A model generated the notes under the pieces. That model ran no database searches. It was given only the letters and a program-made list of their open reading frames with translations, and was not told the DNA's origin. Shown here in pieces: positions 1-16,245 of a stretch of 64,000 nt of DNA (positions are counted from its first letter, which is position 1; each line of letters starts with the position of its first letter). The position numbers were made by a program, and so were the translations under genes. The DNA comes from Lasioglossum baleicum (Eukaryota; Arthropoda; Insecta; Hymenoptera; Halictidae): positions 62,001 to 126,000 of the forward strand of contig NW_027469212.1 in NCBI RefSeq assembly GCF_051020765.1, in the 5' to 3' direction.

Positions 1-3000
1 TAACGCATAACGCACAACGCACAACGCACAACGCACAACGCACAACGCAGAACGCATAACGCATAACGCATAACGCATAACGCATAACGCATAACGCATA
101 ACGCATAACGCATAACGCATAACGCATAACGCATAACGCATAACGCATAACGCATAACGCATAACGCATAACGCATAACGCATAACGCATAACGCATAAC
201 GCATAACGCATAACGCATAACGCATAACGCATAACGCATAACGCATAACGCATAACGCATAACGCATAACGCATATCGCATAACGCATAACGCATAACGC
301 ATAACGCATAACGCATAACGCATAACGCATAACGCATAACGCATAACGCATAACGCATAACGCATAACGCATAACGCATAACGCATAACGCATAACGCAT
401 AACGCATAACGCATAACGCATAACGCATAACGAATAACGCATAACGCATAACGCATAACGCATAACGCATAACGCATAACGCATAACGCATAAAGCATAA
501 CGCATAACGCATAACGCATAACGCATAACGCATAACGCATAACGCATAACGCATAACGCATAACGCATAACGCACAACGCACAACGCACAACGCACAACG
601 CATAACGCATAACGCATACAGCATAACGCATAACGCATAACGCATAACGCATAACGCATAACGCATAACGCATAACGCATAACGCATAACGCATAACGCA
701 TAACGCATAACGCATAACGCACAACGCACAACGCACAACGCCCAACGCATAACGCATAACGCATACAGCATAACGCATAACGCATAACGCATAACGCATA
801 ACGCATAACGCATAACGCATAACGCATAACGCATAACGCATAACGCATAACGCATAACGCATAACGCGTAACGCGTAACGCGTAACGCATAACGCATAAC
901 GCATAACGCATAACGCATAACGCATAACGCATAAAGCATAACGCACAACGCACAACGCACAACGCACAACGCACAACGCACAACGCACAACGCACAACGC
1001 ACAACGCAGAACGCATAACGCATAACGCATAACGCATAACGCATATCGCATAACGCATAACGCATAACGCATAACGCATAACGCATAACGCATAACGCAT
1101 AACGCATAACGCATAACGCATAACGCATAACGCATAACGCATAACGCATAACGCATAACGCATAACGCATAACGCGTAACGCGTAACGCATAACGCATAA
1201 CGCATAACGCATAACGCGTAACGCATAGCTCATAACGCATAACGCATAACGCATAACGCGTAACGCATAACGCATAACGCATAACGCATAACGCATAACG
1301 CATAACGCATAACGCATAACGCATAACGCATAACGCATAACGCATAACGAATAACGCATAACGCATAACGCATAACGCATAACGCATAACGCATAACGCA
1401 TAACGCATAACGCATAACGCATAACGCATAACGCATAACGCATAAAGCATAACGCATAACGCATAACGCATAACGCATAACGCATAACGCATAACGCATA
1501 ACGCATAACGCATAACGCACAACGCACAACGCACAACGCACAACGCATAACGCATAACGCATACAGCATAACGCATAACGCATAACGCATAACGCATAAC
1601 GCATAACGCATAACGCATAACGCATAACGCATAACGCATAACGCATAACGCATAACGCATAACGCATAACGCATAACGCATAACGCATAACGCATAACGC
1701 ATAACGCACAACGCACAACGCACAACGCACAACGCATAACGCATAACGCATACAGCATAACGCATAACGCATAACGCATAACGCATAACGCATAACGCAT
1801 AACGCATAACGCATAACGCATAACGCATAACGCATAACGCATAACGCATAACGCATAACGCATAACGCATAACGCATAACGCATAACGCATAACGCATAA
1901 CGCATAACGCATAACGCATAACGCATAACGCATAACGCATGACGCATAACGCATAACGCATAGCCCATAACGCATAACGCACAACGCACAACGCACAACG
2001 CACAACGCACAACGCAGAACGCATAACGCATAACGCATAACGCATAACGCATAACGCATAACGCATAACGCATAACGCATAACGCATAACGCATAACGCA
2101 TAACGCATAACGCATAACGCATAACGCATAACGCATAACGCATAACGCATAACGCATAACGCATAACGCATAACGCATAACGCATAACGCATAACGCATA
2201 ACGCATAACGCATAACGCATAACGCATAACGCATAACGCATAACGCATAACGCATAACGCATAACGCATAACGCATAACGCATAACGCATAACGCATATC
2301 GCATAACGCATAACGCATAACGCATAACGCATAACGCATAACGCATAACGCATAACGCATAACGCATAACGCATAACGCATAACGCATAACGCATAACGC
2401 ATAACGCATAACGCATAACGCATACAGCATAACGCATAACGCATAACGCATAACGCATAACGCATAACGCATAACGCATAACGCATAACGCATAACGCAT
2501 AACGCATAACGCATAACGCATAACGCATAACGCATAACGCATAAGGCATAACGCATAACGCATAACGCATAACGCATAACGCATAACGCATAACGCATAA
2601 CGCATAACGCATAACGCATAACGCACAACGCACAACGCACAACGCACAACGCATAACGCATAACGCATACAGCATAACGCATAACGCATACAGCATAACG
2701 CATAACGCATAACGCATAACGCATAACGCATAACGCATAACGCATAACGCATAACGCATAACGCATAACGCATAACGCATAACGCATAACGCATAACGCA
2801 TAACGCATAACGCATAACGCATAACGCATAACGCATAACGCATAACGCATAACGCATAACGCATAACGCATAACGCATAACGCATAACGCATAACGCATA
2901 ACGCATAACGCATAACGCATAACGCATAACGCATAACGCATAACGCATATCGCATGACGCTTAACGCATAACGCATAACGCATAACGGATAACGCTTGAC

Positions 3001-6000
3001 GCATAACGCATAACGCATAACGCATAACGCATAACGCATAACGCATAACGCATAACGCATAACGCATAACGCATAACGCATAACGCATAACGCATAACGC
3101 ATAACGCATAACGCATAACGCATAACGCATAACGCATAACGCATAACGCATAACGCATAACGCATAACGCATAACGAATAACGCATAACGCATAACGCAT
3201 AACGCATAACGCATAACGCATAACGCATAACGCATAACGCATAAAGCATAACGCATAACGCATAACGCATAACGCATAACGCATAACGCATAACGCATAA
3301 CGCATAACGCACAACGCACAACGCACAACGCACAACGCACAACGCATAACGCATACAGCATAACGCATAACGCATAACGCATAACGCATAACGCATAACG
3401 CATAACGCATAACGCATAACGCATAACGCATAACGCATAACGCACAACGCACAACGCACAACGCACAACGCATAACGCATAACGCATACAGCATAACGCA
3501 TAACGCATAACGCATAACGCATAACGCATAACGCATAACGCATAACGCATAACGCATAACGCATAACGCATAACGCATAACGCGTAACGCGTAACGCGTA
3601 ACGCGTAACGCATAACGCATAACGCATAACGCATAACGCATAACGCATAACGCATAACGCATAACGCATAACGCATAACGCATAACGCATAACGCATAAC
3701 GCATAACGCATAACGCATAACGCATAACGCATAACGCATAACGCATAACGCATAACGCATAACGCACAACGCACAACGCACAACGCACAACGCATAACGC
3801 ATAACGCATACAGCATAACGCATAACGCATAACGCATAACGCATAACGCATAACGCATAACGCATAACGCATAACGCATAACGCATAACGCATAACGCAT
3901 AACGCATAACGCACAACGCACAACGCACAACGCCCAACGCATAACGCATAACGCATACAGCATAACGCATAACGCATAACGCATAACGCATAACGCATAA
4001 CGCATAACGCATAACGCATAACGCATAACGCATAACGCATAACGCATAACGCATAACGCGTAACGCGTAACGCGTAACGCGTAACGCATAACGCATAACG
4101 CATAACGCATAACGCATAACGCATAACGCATAAAGCATAACGCACAACGCACAACGCACAACGCACAACGCACAACGCACAACGCACAACGCACAACGCA
4201 CAACGCATAACGCATAACGCATAACGCATAACGCATAACGCATATCGCATAACGCATAACGCATAACGCATAACGCATAACGCATAACGCATAACGCATA
4301 ACGCATAACGCATAACGCATAACGCATAACGCATAACGCATAACGCATAACGCATAACGCATAACGCATAACGCATAACGCATAAGGCATAACGCATAAC
4401 GCATAACGCATAACGCATAACGCATAACGCATAACGCATAACGCATAACGCATAACGCATAACGCACAACGCACAACGCACAACGCACAACGCATAACGC
4501 ATAACGCATACAGCATAACGCATAACGCATACAGCATAACGCATAACGCATAACGCATAACGCATAACGCATAACGCATAACGCATAACGCATAACGCAT
4601 AACGCATAACGCATAACGCATAACGCATAACGCATAACGCATAACGCATAACGCATAACGCATAACGCATAACGCATAACGCATAACGCATAACGCATAA
4701 CGCATAACGCATAACGCATAACGCATAACGCATAACGCATAACGCATAACGCATAACGCATAACGCATAACGCATAACGCATAACGCATAACGCATATCG
4801 CATGACGCTTAACGCATAACGCATAACGCATAACGGATAACGCTTGACGCATAACGCATAACGCATAACGCATAACGCATAACGCATAACGCATAACGCA
4901 TAACGCATAACGCATAACGCATAACGCATAACGCATAACGCATAACGCATAACGCATAACGCATAACGCATAACGCATAACGCATAACGCATAACGCATA
5001 ACGCATAACGCATAACGCATAACGCATAACGAATAACGCATAACGCATAACGCATAACGCATAACGCATAACGCATAACGCATAACGCATAACGCATAAA
5101 GCATAACGCATAACGCATAACGCATAACGCATAACGCATAACGCATAACGCATAACGCATAACGCACAACGCACAACGCACAACGCACAACGCACAACGC
5201 ATAACGCATACAGCATAACGCATAACGCATAACGCATAACGCATAACGCATAACGCATAACGCATAACGCATAACGCATAACGCATAACGCATAACGCAC
5301 AACGCACAACGCACAACGCACAACGCATAACGCATAACGCATACAGCATAACGCATAACGCATAACGCATAACGCATAACGCATAACGCATAACGCATAA
5401 CGCATAACGCATAACGCATAACGCATAACGCATAACGCGTAACGCGTAACGCGTAACGCGTAACGCATAACGCATAACGCATAACGCATAACGCATAACG
5501 CATAACGCATAACGCATAACGCATAACGCATAACGCATAACGCATAACGCATAACGCATAACGCATAACGCATAACGCATAACGCATAACGCATAACGCA
5601 TAACGCATAACGCATAACGCACAACGCACAACGCACAACGCACAACGCATAACGCATAACGCATACAGCATAACGCATAACGCATAACGCATAACGCATA
5701 ACGCATAACGCATAACGCATAACGCATAACGCATAACGCATAACGCATAACGCATAACGCATAACGCACAACGCACAACGCACAACGCCCAACGCATAAC
5801 GCATAACGCATACAGCATAACGCATAACGCATAACGCATAACGCATAACGCATAACGCATAACGCATAACGCATAACGCATAACGCATAACGCATAACGC
5901 ATAACGCATAACGCGTAACGCGTAACGCGTAACGCGTAACGCATAACGCATAACGCATAACGCATAACGCATAACGCATAACGCATAAAGCATAACGCAC

Positions 6001-9000
6001 AACGCACAACGCACAACGCACAACGCACAACGCACAACGCACAACGCACAACGCATAACGCATAACGCATAACGCATAACGCATAACGCATATCGCATAA
6101 CGCATAACGCATAACGCATAACGCATAACGCATAACGCATAACGCATAACGCATAACGCATAACGCATAACGCATAACGCATAACGCATAACGCATAACG
6201 CATAACGCATAACGCATAACGCATAACGCATAACGCATAACGCGTAACGCGTAACGCGTAACGCGTAACGCATAACGCATAACGCATAACGCATAACGCG
6301 TAACGCATAGCTCATAACGCATAACGCATAACGCATAACGCGTAACGCATAACGCATAACGCATAACGCATAACGCATAACGCATAACGCATAACGCATA
6401 ACGCATAACGCATAACGCATAACGAATAACGCATAACGCATAACGCATAACGCATAACGCATAACGCATAACGCATAACGCATAACGCATAACGCATAAC
6501 GCATAACGCATAACGCATAACGCATAAAGCATAACGCATAACGCATAACGCATAACGCATAACGCATAACGCATAACGCATAACGCATAACGCACAACGC
6601 ACAACGCACAACGCACAACGCATAACGCATAACGCATACAGCATAACGCATAACGCATAACGCATAACGCATAACGCATAACGCATAACGCATAACGCAT
6701 AACGCATAACGCATAACGCATAACGCATAACGCATAACGCATAACGCATAACGCATAACGCATAACGCATAACGCACAACGCACAACGCACAACGCACAA
6801 CGCACAACGCATAACGCATACAGCATAACGCATAACGCATAACGCATAACGCATAACGCATAACGCATAACGCATAACGCATAACGCATAACGCATAACG
6901 CATAACGCATAACGCATAACGCATAACGCATAACGCATAACGCATAACGCATAACGCATAACGCATAACGCATAACGCATAACGCATAACGCATAACGCA
7001 TAACGCATAACGCATAACGCATAACGCATAACGCATAACGCATAACGCATAACGCATAACGCATAACGCATATCGCATAACGCATAACGCATAACGCATA
7101 ACGCATAACGCATAACGCATAACGCATAACGCATAACGCATAACGCATAACGCATAACGCATAACGCATAACGCATAACGCATAACGCATAACGCATAAC
7201 GCATAACGCATAACGCATAACGCATAACGCATAACGCATAACGCATAACGCATAACGCATAACGCATAATGCATAACGCATAACGCATAACGCATAAGGC
7301 ATAACGCATAACGCATAACGCATAACGCATAACGCATAACGCATAACGCATAACGCATAACGCATAACGCATAACGCATAACGCATAACGCATAACGCAT
7401 AACGCATAACGCATAACGCATAACGCATAACGCATAACGCATAACGCATAACGCATAACGCACAACGCACAACGCACAACGCACAACGCATAACGCATAA
7501 CGCATACAGCATAACGCATAACGCATAACGCATAACGCATAACGCATAACGCATAACGCATAACGCATAACGCATAACGCATAACGCATAACGCATAACG
7601 CATAACGCATAACGCATAACGCATAACGCATAACGCATAACGCATAACGCATAACGCATAACGCATGACGCATAACGCATAACGCATAGCCCATAACGCA
7701 TAACGCACAACGCACAACGCACAACGCACAACGCACAACGCAGAACGCATAACGCATAACGCATAACGCATAACGCATAACGCATAACGCATAACGCATA
7801 ACGCATAACGCATAACGCATAACGCATAACGCATAACGCATAACGCATAACGCATAACGCATAACGCATAACGCATAACGCATAACGCATAACGCATAAC
7901 GCATAACGCATAACGCATAACGCATAACGCATAACGCATAACGCATAACGCATAACGCATAACGCATAACGCATAACGCATAACGCATAACGCATAACGC
8001 ATAACGCATAACGCATAACGCATAACGCATAACGCATATCGCATAACGCATAACGCATAACGCATAACGCATAACGCATAACGCATAACGCATAACGCAT
8101 AACGCATAACGCATAACGCATAACGCATAACGCATAACGCATAACGCATAACGCATAACGCATAACGCATACAGCATAACGCATAACGCATAACGCATAA
8201 CGCATAACGCATAACGCATAACGCATAACGCATAACGCATAACGCATAACGCATAACGCATAACGCATAACGCATAACGCATAACGCATAAGGCATAACG
8301 CATAACGCATAACGCATAACGCATAACGCATAACGCATAACGCATAACGCATAACGCATAACGCATAACGCATAACGCATAACGCATAACGCACAACGCA
8401 CAACGCACAACGCACAACGCACAACGCACAACGCATAACGCATACAGCATAACGCATAACGCATAACGCATAACGCATAACGCATAACGCATAACGCATA
8501 ACGCATAACGCATAACGCATAACGCATAACGCATAACGCATAACGCATAACGCATAACGCATAACGCATAACGCATAACGCATAACGCATAACGCATAAC
8601 GCATAACGCATAACGCATAACGCATAACGCATAACGCATAACGCATAACGCATAACGCATAACGCATAACGCATAACGCATAACGCATAACGCATAACGC
8701 ATAACGCATATCGCATGACGCTTAACGCATAACGCATAACGCATAACGGATAACGCTTGACGCATAACGCATAACGCATAACGCATAACGCATAACGCAT
8801 AACGCATAACGCATAACGCATAACGCATAACGCATAACGCATAACGCATAACGCATAACGCATAACGCATAACGCATAACGCATAACGCATAACGCATAA
8901 CGCATAACGCATAACGCATAACGCATAACGCATAACGCATAACGAATAACGCATAACGCATAACGCATAACGCATAACGCATAACGCATAACGCATAACG

Positions 9001-12000
9001 CATAACGCATAAAGCATAACGCATAACGCATAACGCATAACGCATAACGCATAACGCATAACGCATAACGCATAACGCACAACGCACAACGCACAACGCA
9101 CAACGCACAACGCATAACGCATACAGCATAACGCATAACGCATAACGCATAACGCATAACGCATAACGCATAACGCATAACGCATAACGCATAACGCATA
9201 ACGCATAACGCATAACGCACAACGCACAACGCACAACGCACAACGCATAACGCATAACGCATACAGCATAACGCATAACGCATAACGCATAACGCATAAC
9301 GCATAACGCATAACGCATAACGCATAACGCATAACGCATAACGCATAACGCATAACGCATAACGCGTCGTAACGCGTAACGCATAACGCATAACGCATAA
9401 CGCATAACGCATAACGCATAACGCATAACGCATAACGCATAACGCATAACGCATAACGCATAAACGCATAACGCATAACGCATAACGCATAACGCATAAC
9501 GCATAACGACATAACGCATAACGCATAAAGCATACGCATAACGCACAACGCACAAACGCACAAACGCACAACGCATATACGCATAACGCATACAGCATAA
9601 CGCATAACGCATAACGCATAACGCATAACGCATAACGCAACGCATAACGCATAACGCATAACGCATACGCATAACGCATAACGCATAACGCACAACGCAC
9701 AAGACGCACAACGCCCAACGCATAACGCATAACGGCATACAGCATAACGCATAACGCATAACGCATAACGCATAACGCATAACGCATAACGCATAACGCA
9801 TACGCATAACGCATAACGCATAACGCATAACGCATAACGCGTAACGCGTAACGCGTAAACTGCGTAACGCCATAACGCATAACGCATAACGCATAACGCA
9901 TAAACGCATAACGCATAAAGCATAACGCACAACGCACAACGCACAACGCACACGCAACGCACACGCACAACGCACAACGCACAACGCATAACGCATTAAC
10001 GCATAACGCATAACGCATAACGCATAACGCATTAACGCATAAAACGCATAAACGCATAACGCATAACGCATACGCATAACGCATAACGCATACACGCATA
10101 ACGCATAACGCATAACGCATAACGCATAACGCATAACGCATAACGCATAACGCATAACGCATAACGCATAACGCATAACGCGTAACGCGTAACGCGTAAC
10201 GCGTAACGCATAACGCATAACGCATAACGCATAACGCGTAACGCATAGCTCATAACGCATAACGCATAACGCATAACGCGTAACGCATAACGCATAACGC
10301 ATAACGCATAACGCATAACGCATAACGCATACCATAACGCATAACGCATAACGCATAACGCATAACGAATAACGCATAACGGCATAACAGCATAACGCAT
10401 AACGCATAACGCATAACGCATAAACGCATAACGCATAACGCATAACGCATAACGCATAAAGCATAACGCATAACGCATAACGCATAACGCATAACGCATA
10501 ACGCATAACGCATAACGCATAACGCATAACGCACAACGCACAACGCACAAACGCACAAACGCACAACGCATAACGCATAACGCATACAGCATAACGCATA
10601 ACGCATAACGCATAACGCATAACGCATAACGCATAACGCATAACGCATAACGCATAACGCATAACGCATAACGCATAACGCATAACGCATAACGCATAAC
10701 GCATAACGCATAACGCATAACGCACAACGCACAACGCACAACGCACAACGCATAACGCATAACGCATACAGCATAACGCATAACGCATAACGCATAACGC
10801 ATAACGCATAACGCATAACGCATAACGCATAACGCATAACGCATAAAACGCATAACGCATAACGCATAACGCATAACGCATAACGCATAACGCATACAAC
10901 GCATAACGCATAACGCATAACGCATAACGCATAACGCATAACGCATAACGCATGACGCATAACGCATAACGCATAGCCCATAACGCATAACGCACAACGC
11001 AACAACGCACAACGCACAACGCACAACGCAGAACGCATAACGCATAACGCATAACGCATAACGCATAACGCATAACGCATAACGCATAACGCATAACGCA
11101 TAACGCATAACGCATAACGCATAACGCATAACGCAATAACGCATAACGCATAACGCATAACGCATACGCATAACGCATAACGCCTAACGCATAACGCATA
11201 ACGCATAACGCATAACGCATAACGCATAACGCATAACGCCATAACGCATAACGCATAACGCATAACGCATAACGCATAACGCATAACGCATAACGCATAA
11301 CGCATAACGCATAACGCATAACGCATAACGCATAAACGCATAACGCATAACGCATAACGCATACGATAACGCATAACGCATAACGCATAACGCATAACGC
11401 ATAACGCATAACGCATAACGCATAACGGCATAACGCATAACGCATAACGCATAAGCATAACGCATAACGCATAACGCATAAGGCATAACGCATAACGCAT
11501 AACGCATAACGCATAACGCATAACGCATAACGCATAACGCATAACGCATAACGCATAACGCATAACGCATAACGCATAACGCATAACGCACAACGCACAA
11601 CGCACAACGCACAACGCATAACGCATAACGCATACAGCATAACGCATAACGCATAACGCATAACGCATAACGCATAACGCATAACGCATAACGCATAACG
11701 CATAACGCATAACGCATAACGCATAACGCATAACGCATAACGCATAACGCATAACGCATAACGCATAACGCATAACGCATAACGCATAACGCATAACGCA
11801 TAACGCATAACGCATAACGCATAACGCATAACGCATAACGCATAACGCATAACGCATAACGCATAACGCATAACGCATAACGCATAACGCATAACGCATA
11901 ACGCATAACGCATAACGCATATCGCATGACGCTTAACGCATAACGCATAACGCATAACGGATAACGCTTGACGCATAACGCATAACGCATAACGCATAAC

Positions 12001-15000
12001 GCATAACGCATAACGCATAACGCATAACGCATAACGCATAACGCATAACGCATAACGCATAACGCATAACGCATAACGCATAACGCATAACGCATAACGC
12101 ATAACGCATAACGCATAACGCATAACGCATAACGCATAACGCATAACGAATAACGCATAACGCATAACGCATAACGCATAACGCATAACGCATAACGCAT
12201 AACGCATAACGCATAACGCATAAAGCATAACGCATAACGCATAACGCATAACGCATAACGCATAACGCATAACGCATAACGCATAACGCATAACGCACAA
12301 CGCACAACGCACAACGCACAACGCATAACGCATAACGCATACAGCATAACGCATAACGCATAACGCATAACGCATAACGCATAACGCATAACGCATAACG
12401 CATAACGCATAACGCATAACGCATAACGCACAACGCACAACGCACAACGCACAACGCATAACGCATAACGCATACAGCATAACGCATAACGCATAACGCA
12501 TAACGCATAACGCATAACGCATAACGCATAACGCATAACGCATAACGCATAACGCATAACGCATAACGCATAACGCGTAACGCGTAACGCGTAACGCGTA
12601 ACGCATAACGCATAACGCATAACGCATAACGCATAACGCATAACGCATAAAGCATAACGCACAACGCACAACGCACAACGCACAACGCACAACGCACAAC
12701 GCACAACGCACAACGCATAACGCATAACGCATAACGCATAACGCATAACGCATATCGCATAACGCATAACGCATAACGCATAACGCATAACGCATAACGC
12801 ATAACGCATAACGCATAACGCATAACGCATAACGCATAACGCATAACGCATAACGCATAACGCATAACGCATAACGCATAACGCATAACGAATAACGCAT
12901 AACGCATAACGCATAACGCATAACGCATAACGCATAACGCATAACGCATAACGCATAACGCATAACGCATAACGCATAAAGCATAACGCATAACGCATAA
13001 CGCATAACGCATAACGCATAACGCATAACGCATAACGCATAACGCATAACGCACAACGCACAACGCACAACGCACAACGCATAACGCATAACGCATACAG
13101 CATAACGCATAACGCATAACGCATAACGCATAACGCATAACGCATAACGCATAACGCATAACGCATAACGCATAACGCATAACGCATAACGCATAACGCA
13201 TAACGCATAACGCATAACGCATAACGCATAACGCACAACGCACAACGCACAACGCACAACGCATAACGCATAACGCATACAGCATAACGCATAACGCATA
13301 ACGCATAACGCATAACGCATAACGCATAACGCATAACGCATAACGCATAACGCATAACGCATAACGCATAACGCATAACGCATAACGCATAACGCATAAC
13401 GCATAACGCATAACGCATGACGCATAACGCATAACGCATAGCCCATAACGCATAACGCACAACGCACAACGCACAACGCACAACGCACAACGCACAACGC
13501 AGAACGCATAACGCATAACGCATAACGCATAACGCATAACGCATAACGCATAACGCATAACGCATAACGCATAACGCATAACGCATAACGCATAACGCAT
13601 AACGCATAACGCATAACGCATAACGCATAACGCATAACGCATAACGCATAACGCATAACGCATAACGCATAACGCATAACGCATAACGCATAACGCATAA
13701 CGCATAACGCATAACGCATAACGCATAACGCATAACGCATAACGCATAACGCATAACGCATAACGCATAACGCATAACGCATAACGCATAACGCATAACG
13801 CATAACGCATAACGCATAACGCATAACGCATAACGCATAACGCATAACGCATAACGCATAACGCATAACGCATAACGCATAACGCATAACGCATAACGCA
13901 TAACGCATAACGCATAACGCATAACGCATAACGCATAACGCATAACGCATAACGCATAACGCATAACGCATAACGCATAACGCATAACGCATAACGCATA
14001 ACGCATAACGCATAACGCATATCGCATAACGCATAACGCATAACGCATAACGCATAACGCATAACGCATAACGCATAACGCATAACGCATAACGCATAAC
14101 GCATAACGCATAACGCATAAAGCATAACGCACAACGCACAACGCACAACGCACAACGCACAACGCACAACGCACAACGCACAACGCACAACGCATAACGC
14201 ATAACGCATAACGCATAACGCATATCGCATAACGCATAACGCATAACGCATAACGCATAACGCATAACGCATAACGCATAACGCATAACGCATAACGCAT
14301 AACGCATAACGCATAACGCATAACGCATAACGCATAACGCATAACGCATAACGCATAACGCGTAACGCGTAACGCGTAACGCATAACGCATAACGCATAA
14401 CGCATAACGCATAACGCATACAGCATAACGCATAACGCATAACGCATAACGCATAACGCATAACGCATAACGCATAACGCATAACGCATAACGCATAACG
14501 CATAACGCATAACGCATAACGCATAACGCATAACGCATAACGCATAACGCATAACGCATAACGCATAACGCATAACGCATAACGCATAACGCATACAGCA
14601 TAACGCATAACGCATAACGCATAACGCATAACGCATAACGCATAACGCATAACGCATAACGCATAACGCATAACGCATAACGCATAACGCATAACGCATA
14701 ACGCATAACGCATAACGCATAACGCATAAGGCATAACGCATAACGCATAACGCATAACGCATAACGCATAACGCATAACGCATAACGCATAACGCATAAC
14801 GCATAACGCATAACGCATAACGCATAACGCATAACGCATAACGCATAACGCATAACGCATAACGCATAACGCATAACGCATAACGCATAACGCATAACGC
14901 ATAACGCATAACGCATAACGCATAACGCATAACGCATAACGCATAACGCATAACGCATAACGCATAACGCATAACGCATAACGCATAACGCATAACGCAT

Positions 15001-16245
15001 AACGCATAACGCATAACGCATAACGCATAACGCATAACGCATAACGCATATCGCATGACGCTTAACGCATAACGCATAACGCATAACGGATAACGCTTGA
15101 CGCATAACGCATAACGCATAACGCATAACGCATAACGCATAACGCATAACGCATAACGCATAACGCATAACGCATAACGCATAACGCATAACGCATAACG
15201 CATAACGCATAACGCACAACGCATAACGCATAACGCATAACGCATAACGCATAACGCATAACGCATAACGCATAACGCATAACGCATAACGCATAACGCA
15301 TAACGCATGACGCATAACGCATAACGCATAGCCCATAACGCATAACGCACAACGCACAACGCACAACGCACAACGCACAACGCACAACGCAGAACGCATA
15401 ACGCATAACGCATAACGCATAACGCATAACGCATAACGCATAACGCATAACGCATAACGCATAACGCATAACGCATAACGAATAACGCATAGCCCATAAC
15501 GCATAACGCATAACGCATAACGCATAACGCATAACGCATAACGCACAACGCACAACGCATAACGCATAACGCATAACGCATAACGCATAACGCATAACGC
15601 ATAACGCATAACGCATAACGCATAACGCATAACGCATAACGCATAACGCATAACGCATAACGCATAACGCATAACGCATAACGCATAACGCATAACGCAT
15701 AACGCATAACGCATAACGCATAACGCATAACGCATAACGCATAACGCATAACGCATAACGCATAACGCATAACGCATAACGCTTAACGAATAACGCATAA
15801 CGCATAACGCATAACGCATAACGCATAACGCATAACGCATAACGCATAACGCATAACGCATAACGCATAACGCATAACGCATAACGCATAACGCATAACG
15901 CATAACGCATAACGCATAACGCATAACGCATAACGCATAACGCATAACGCATAACGCATAACGCATGACGCATAACGCATAACGCATAACGCATAACGCA
16001 CAACGCATAACGCATAACGCATAACGCATAACGCATAACGCATAACGCATAACGCATAACGCATAACGCATAACGCATAACGCATAACGCATAACGCGTA
16101 ACGCGTAACGCGTAACGCGTAACGCGTAACGCATAACGCATAACGCATAACGCATAACGCATAACGCATAACGCATAACGCATAACGCATTACGCATAAC
16201 GCATAACGCATAACGCATAACGCATAACGCATAACGAATAACGCA
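1..16245. repeat. Satellite subarray A (HOR family with cgcatgacgctta marker)
   Basis: This stretch is defined by the marker cgcatgacgctta, preceded by atat and followed about 30 bp later by cggataacgcttgacg. The marker starts at 2951, 4799, 8712, 11923 and 15052, with three more copies beyond the edge at 16718, 17502 and 18944. Copies starting at 2951, 4799, 8712 and 11923 share the same following order of variants: ataacga at +224 or +231, ataaagc at +291 or +298, then runs of acaacgc, atacagc, and a four-unit gtaacgc run. A second marker, cgtaacgcatagctc, lies near 1215, 6299 and 10238. Copies differ in length (1848, 3913, 3211 and 3129 bp between markers), so this is a variable HOR rather than a uniform one. 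The right limit is my choice, at the first taccgcatagcgc marker. Confidence 0.75.
9364..11460. other. Indel-rich stretch of the satellite, probable consensus error
   Basis: Within this 2.1 kb the heptamer register breaks more than 30 times through single-base insertions, deletions and small duplications, for example cgcgtcgtaacg near 9364, ataaacgc near 9464, gtaaactgcg near 9857, cataaaacgc near 10041, cataccataacg near 10330 and ataagcataa near 11452. The flanking tens of kilobases show almost none. The underlying variant order still matches other HOR copies: 4799-6310 corresponds to 8712-10250, and 1215-2951 corresponds to 10238-11923. The HOR is therefore intact and errors are laid over it. 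Landmark spacing across the stretch (8712 to 11923, 3211 bp) is not a multiple of 7, whereas neighbouring spacings are. Low-accuracy read consensus or a poorly polished contig join is the likeliest cause. Confidence 0.8.
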
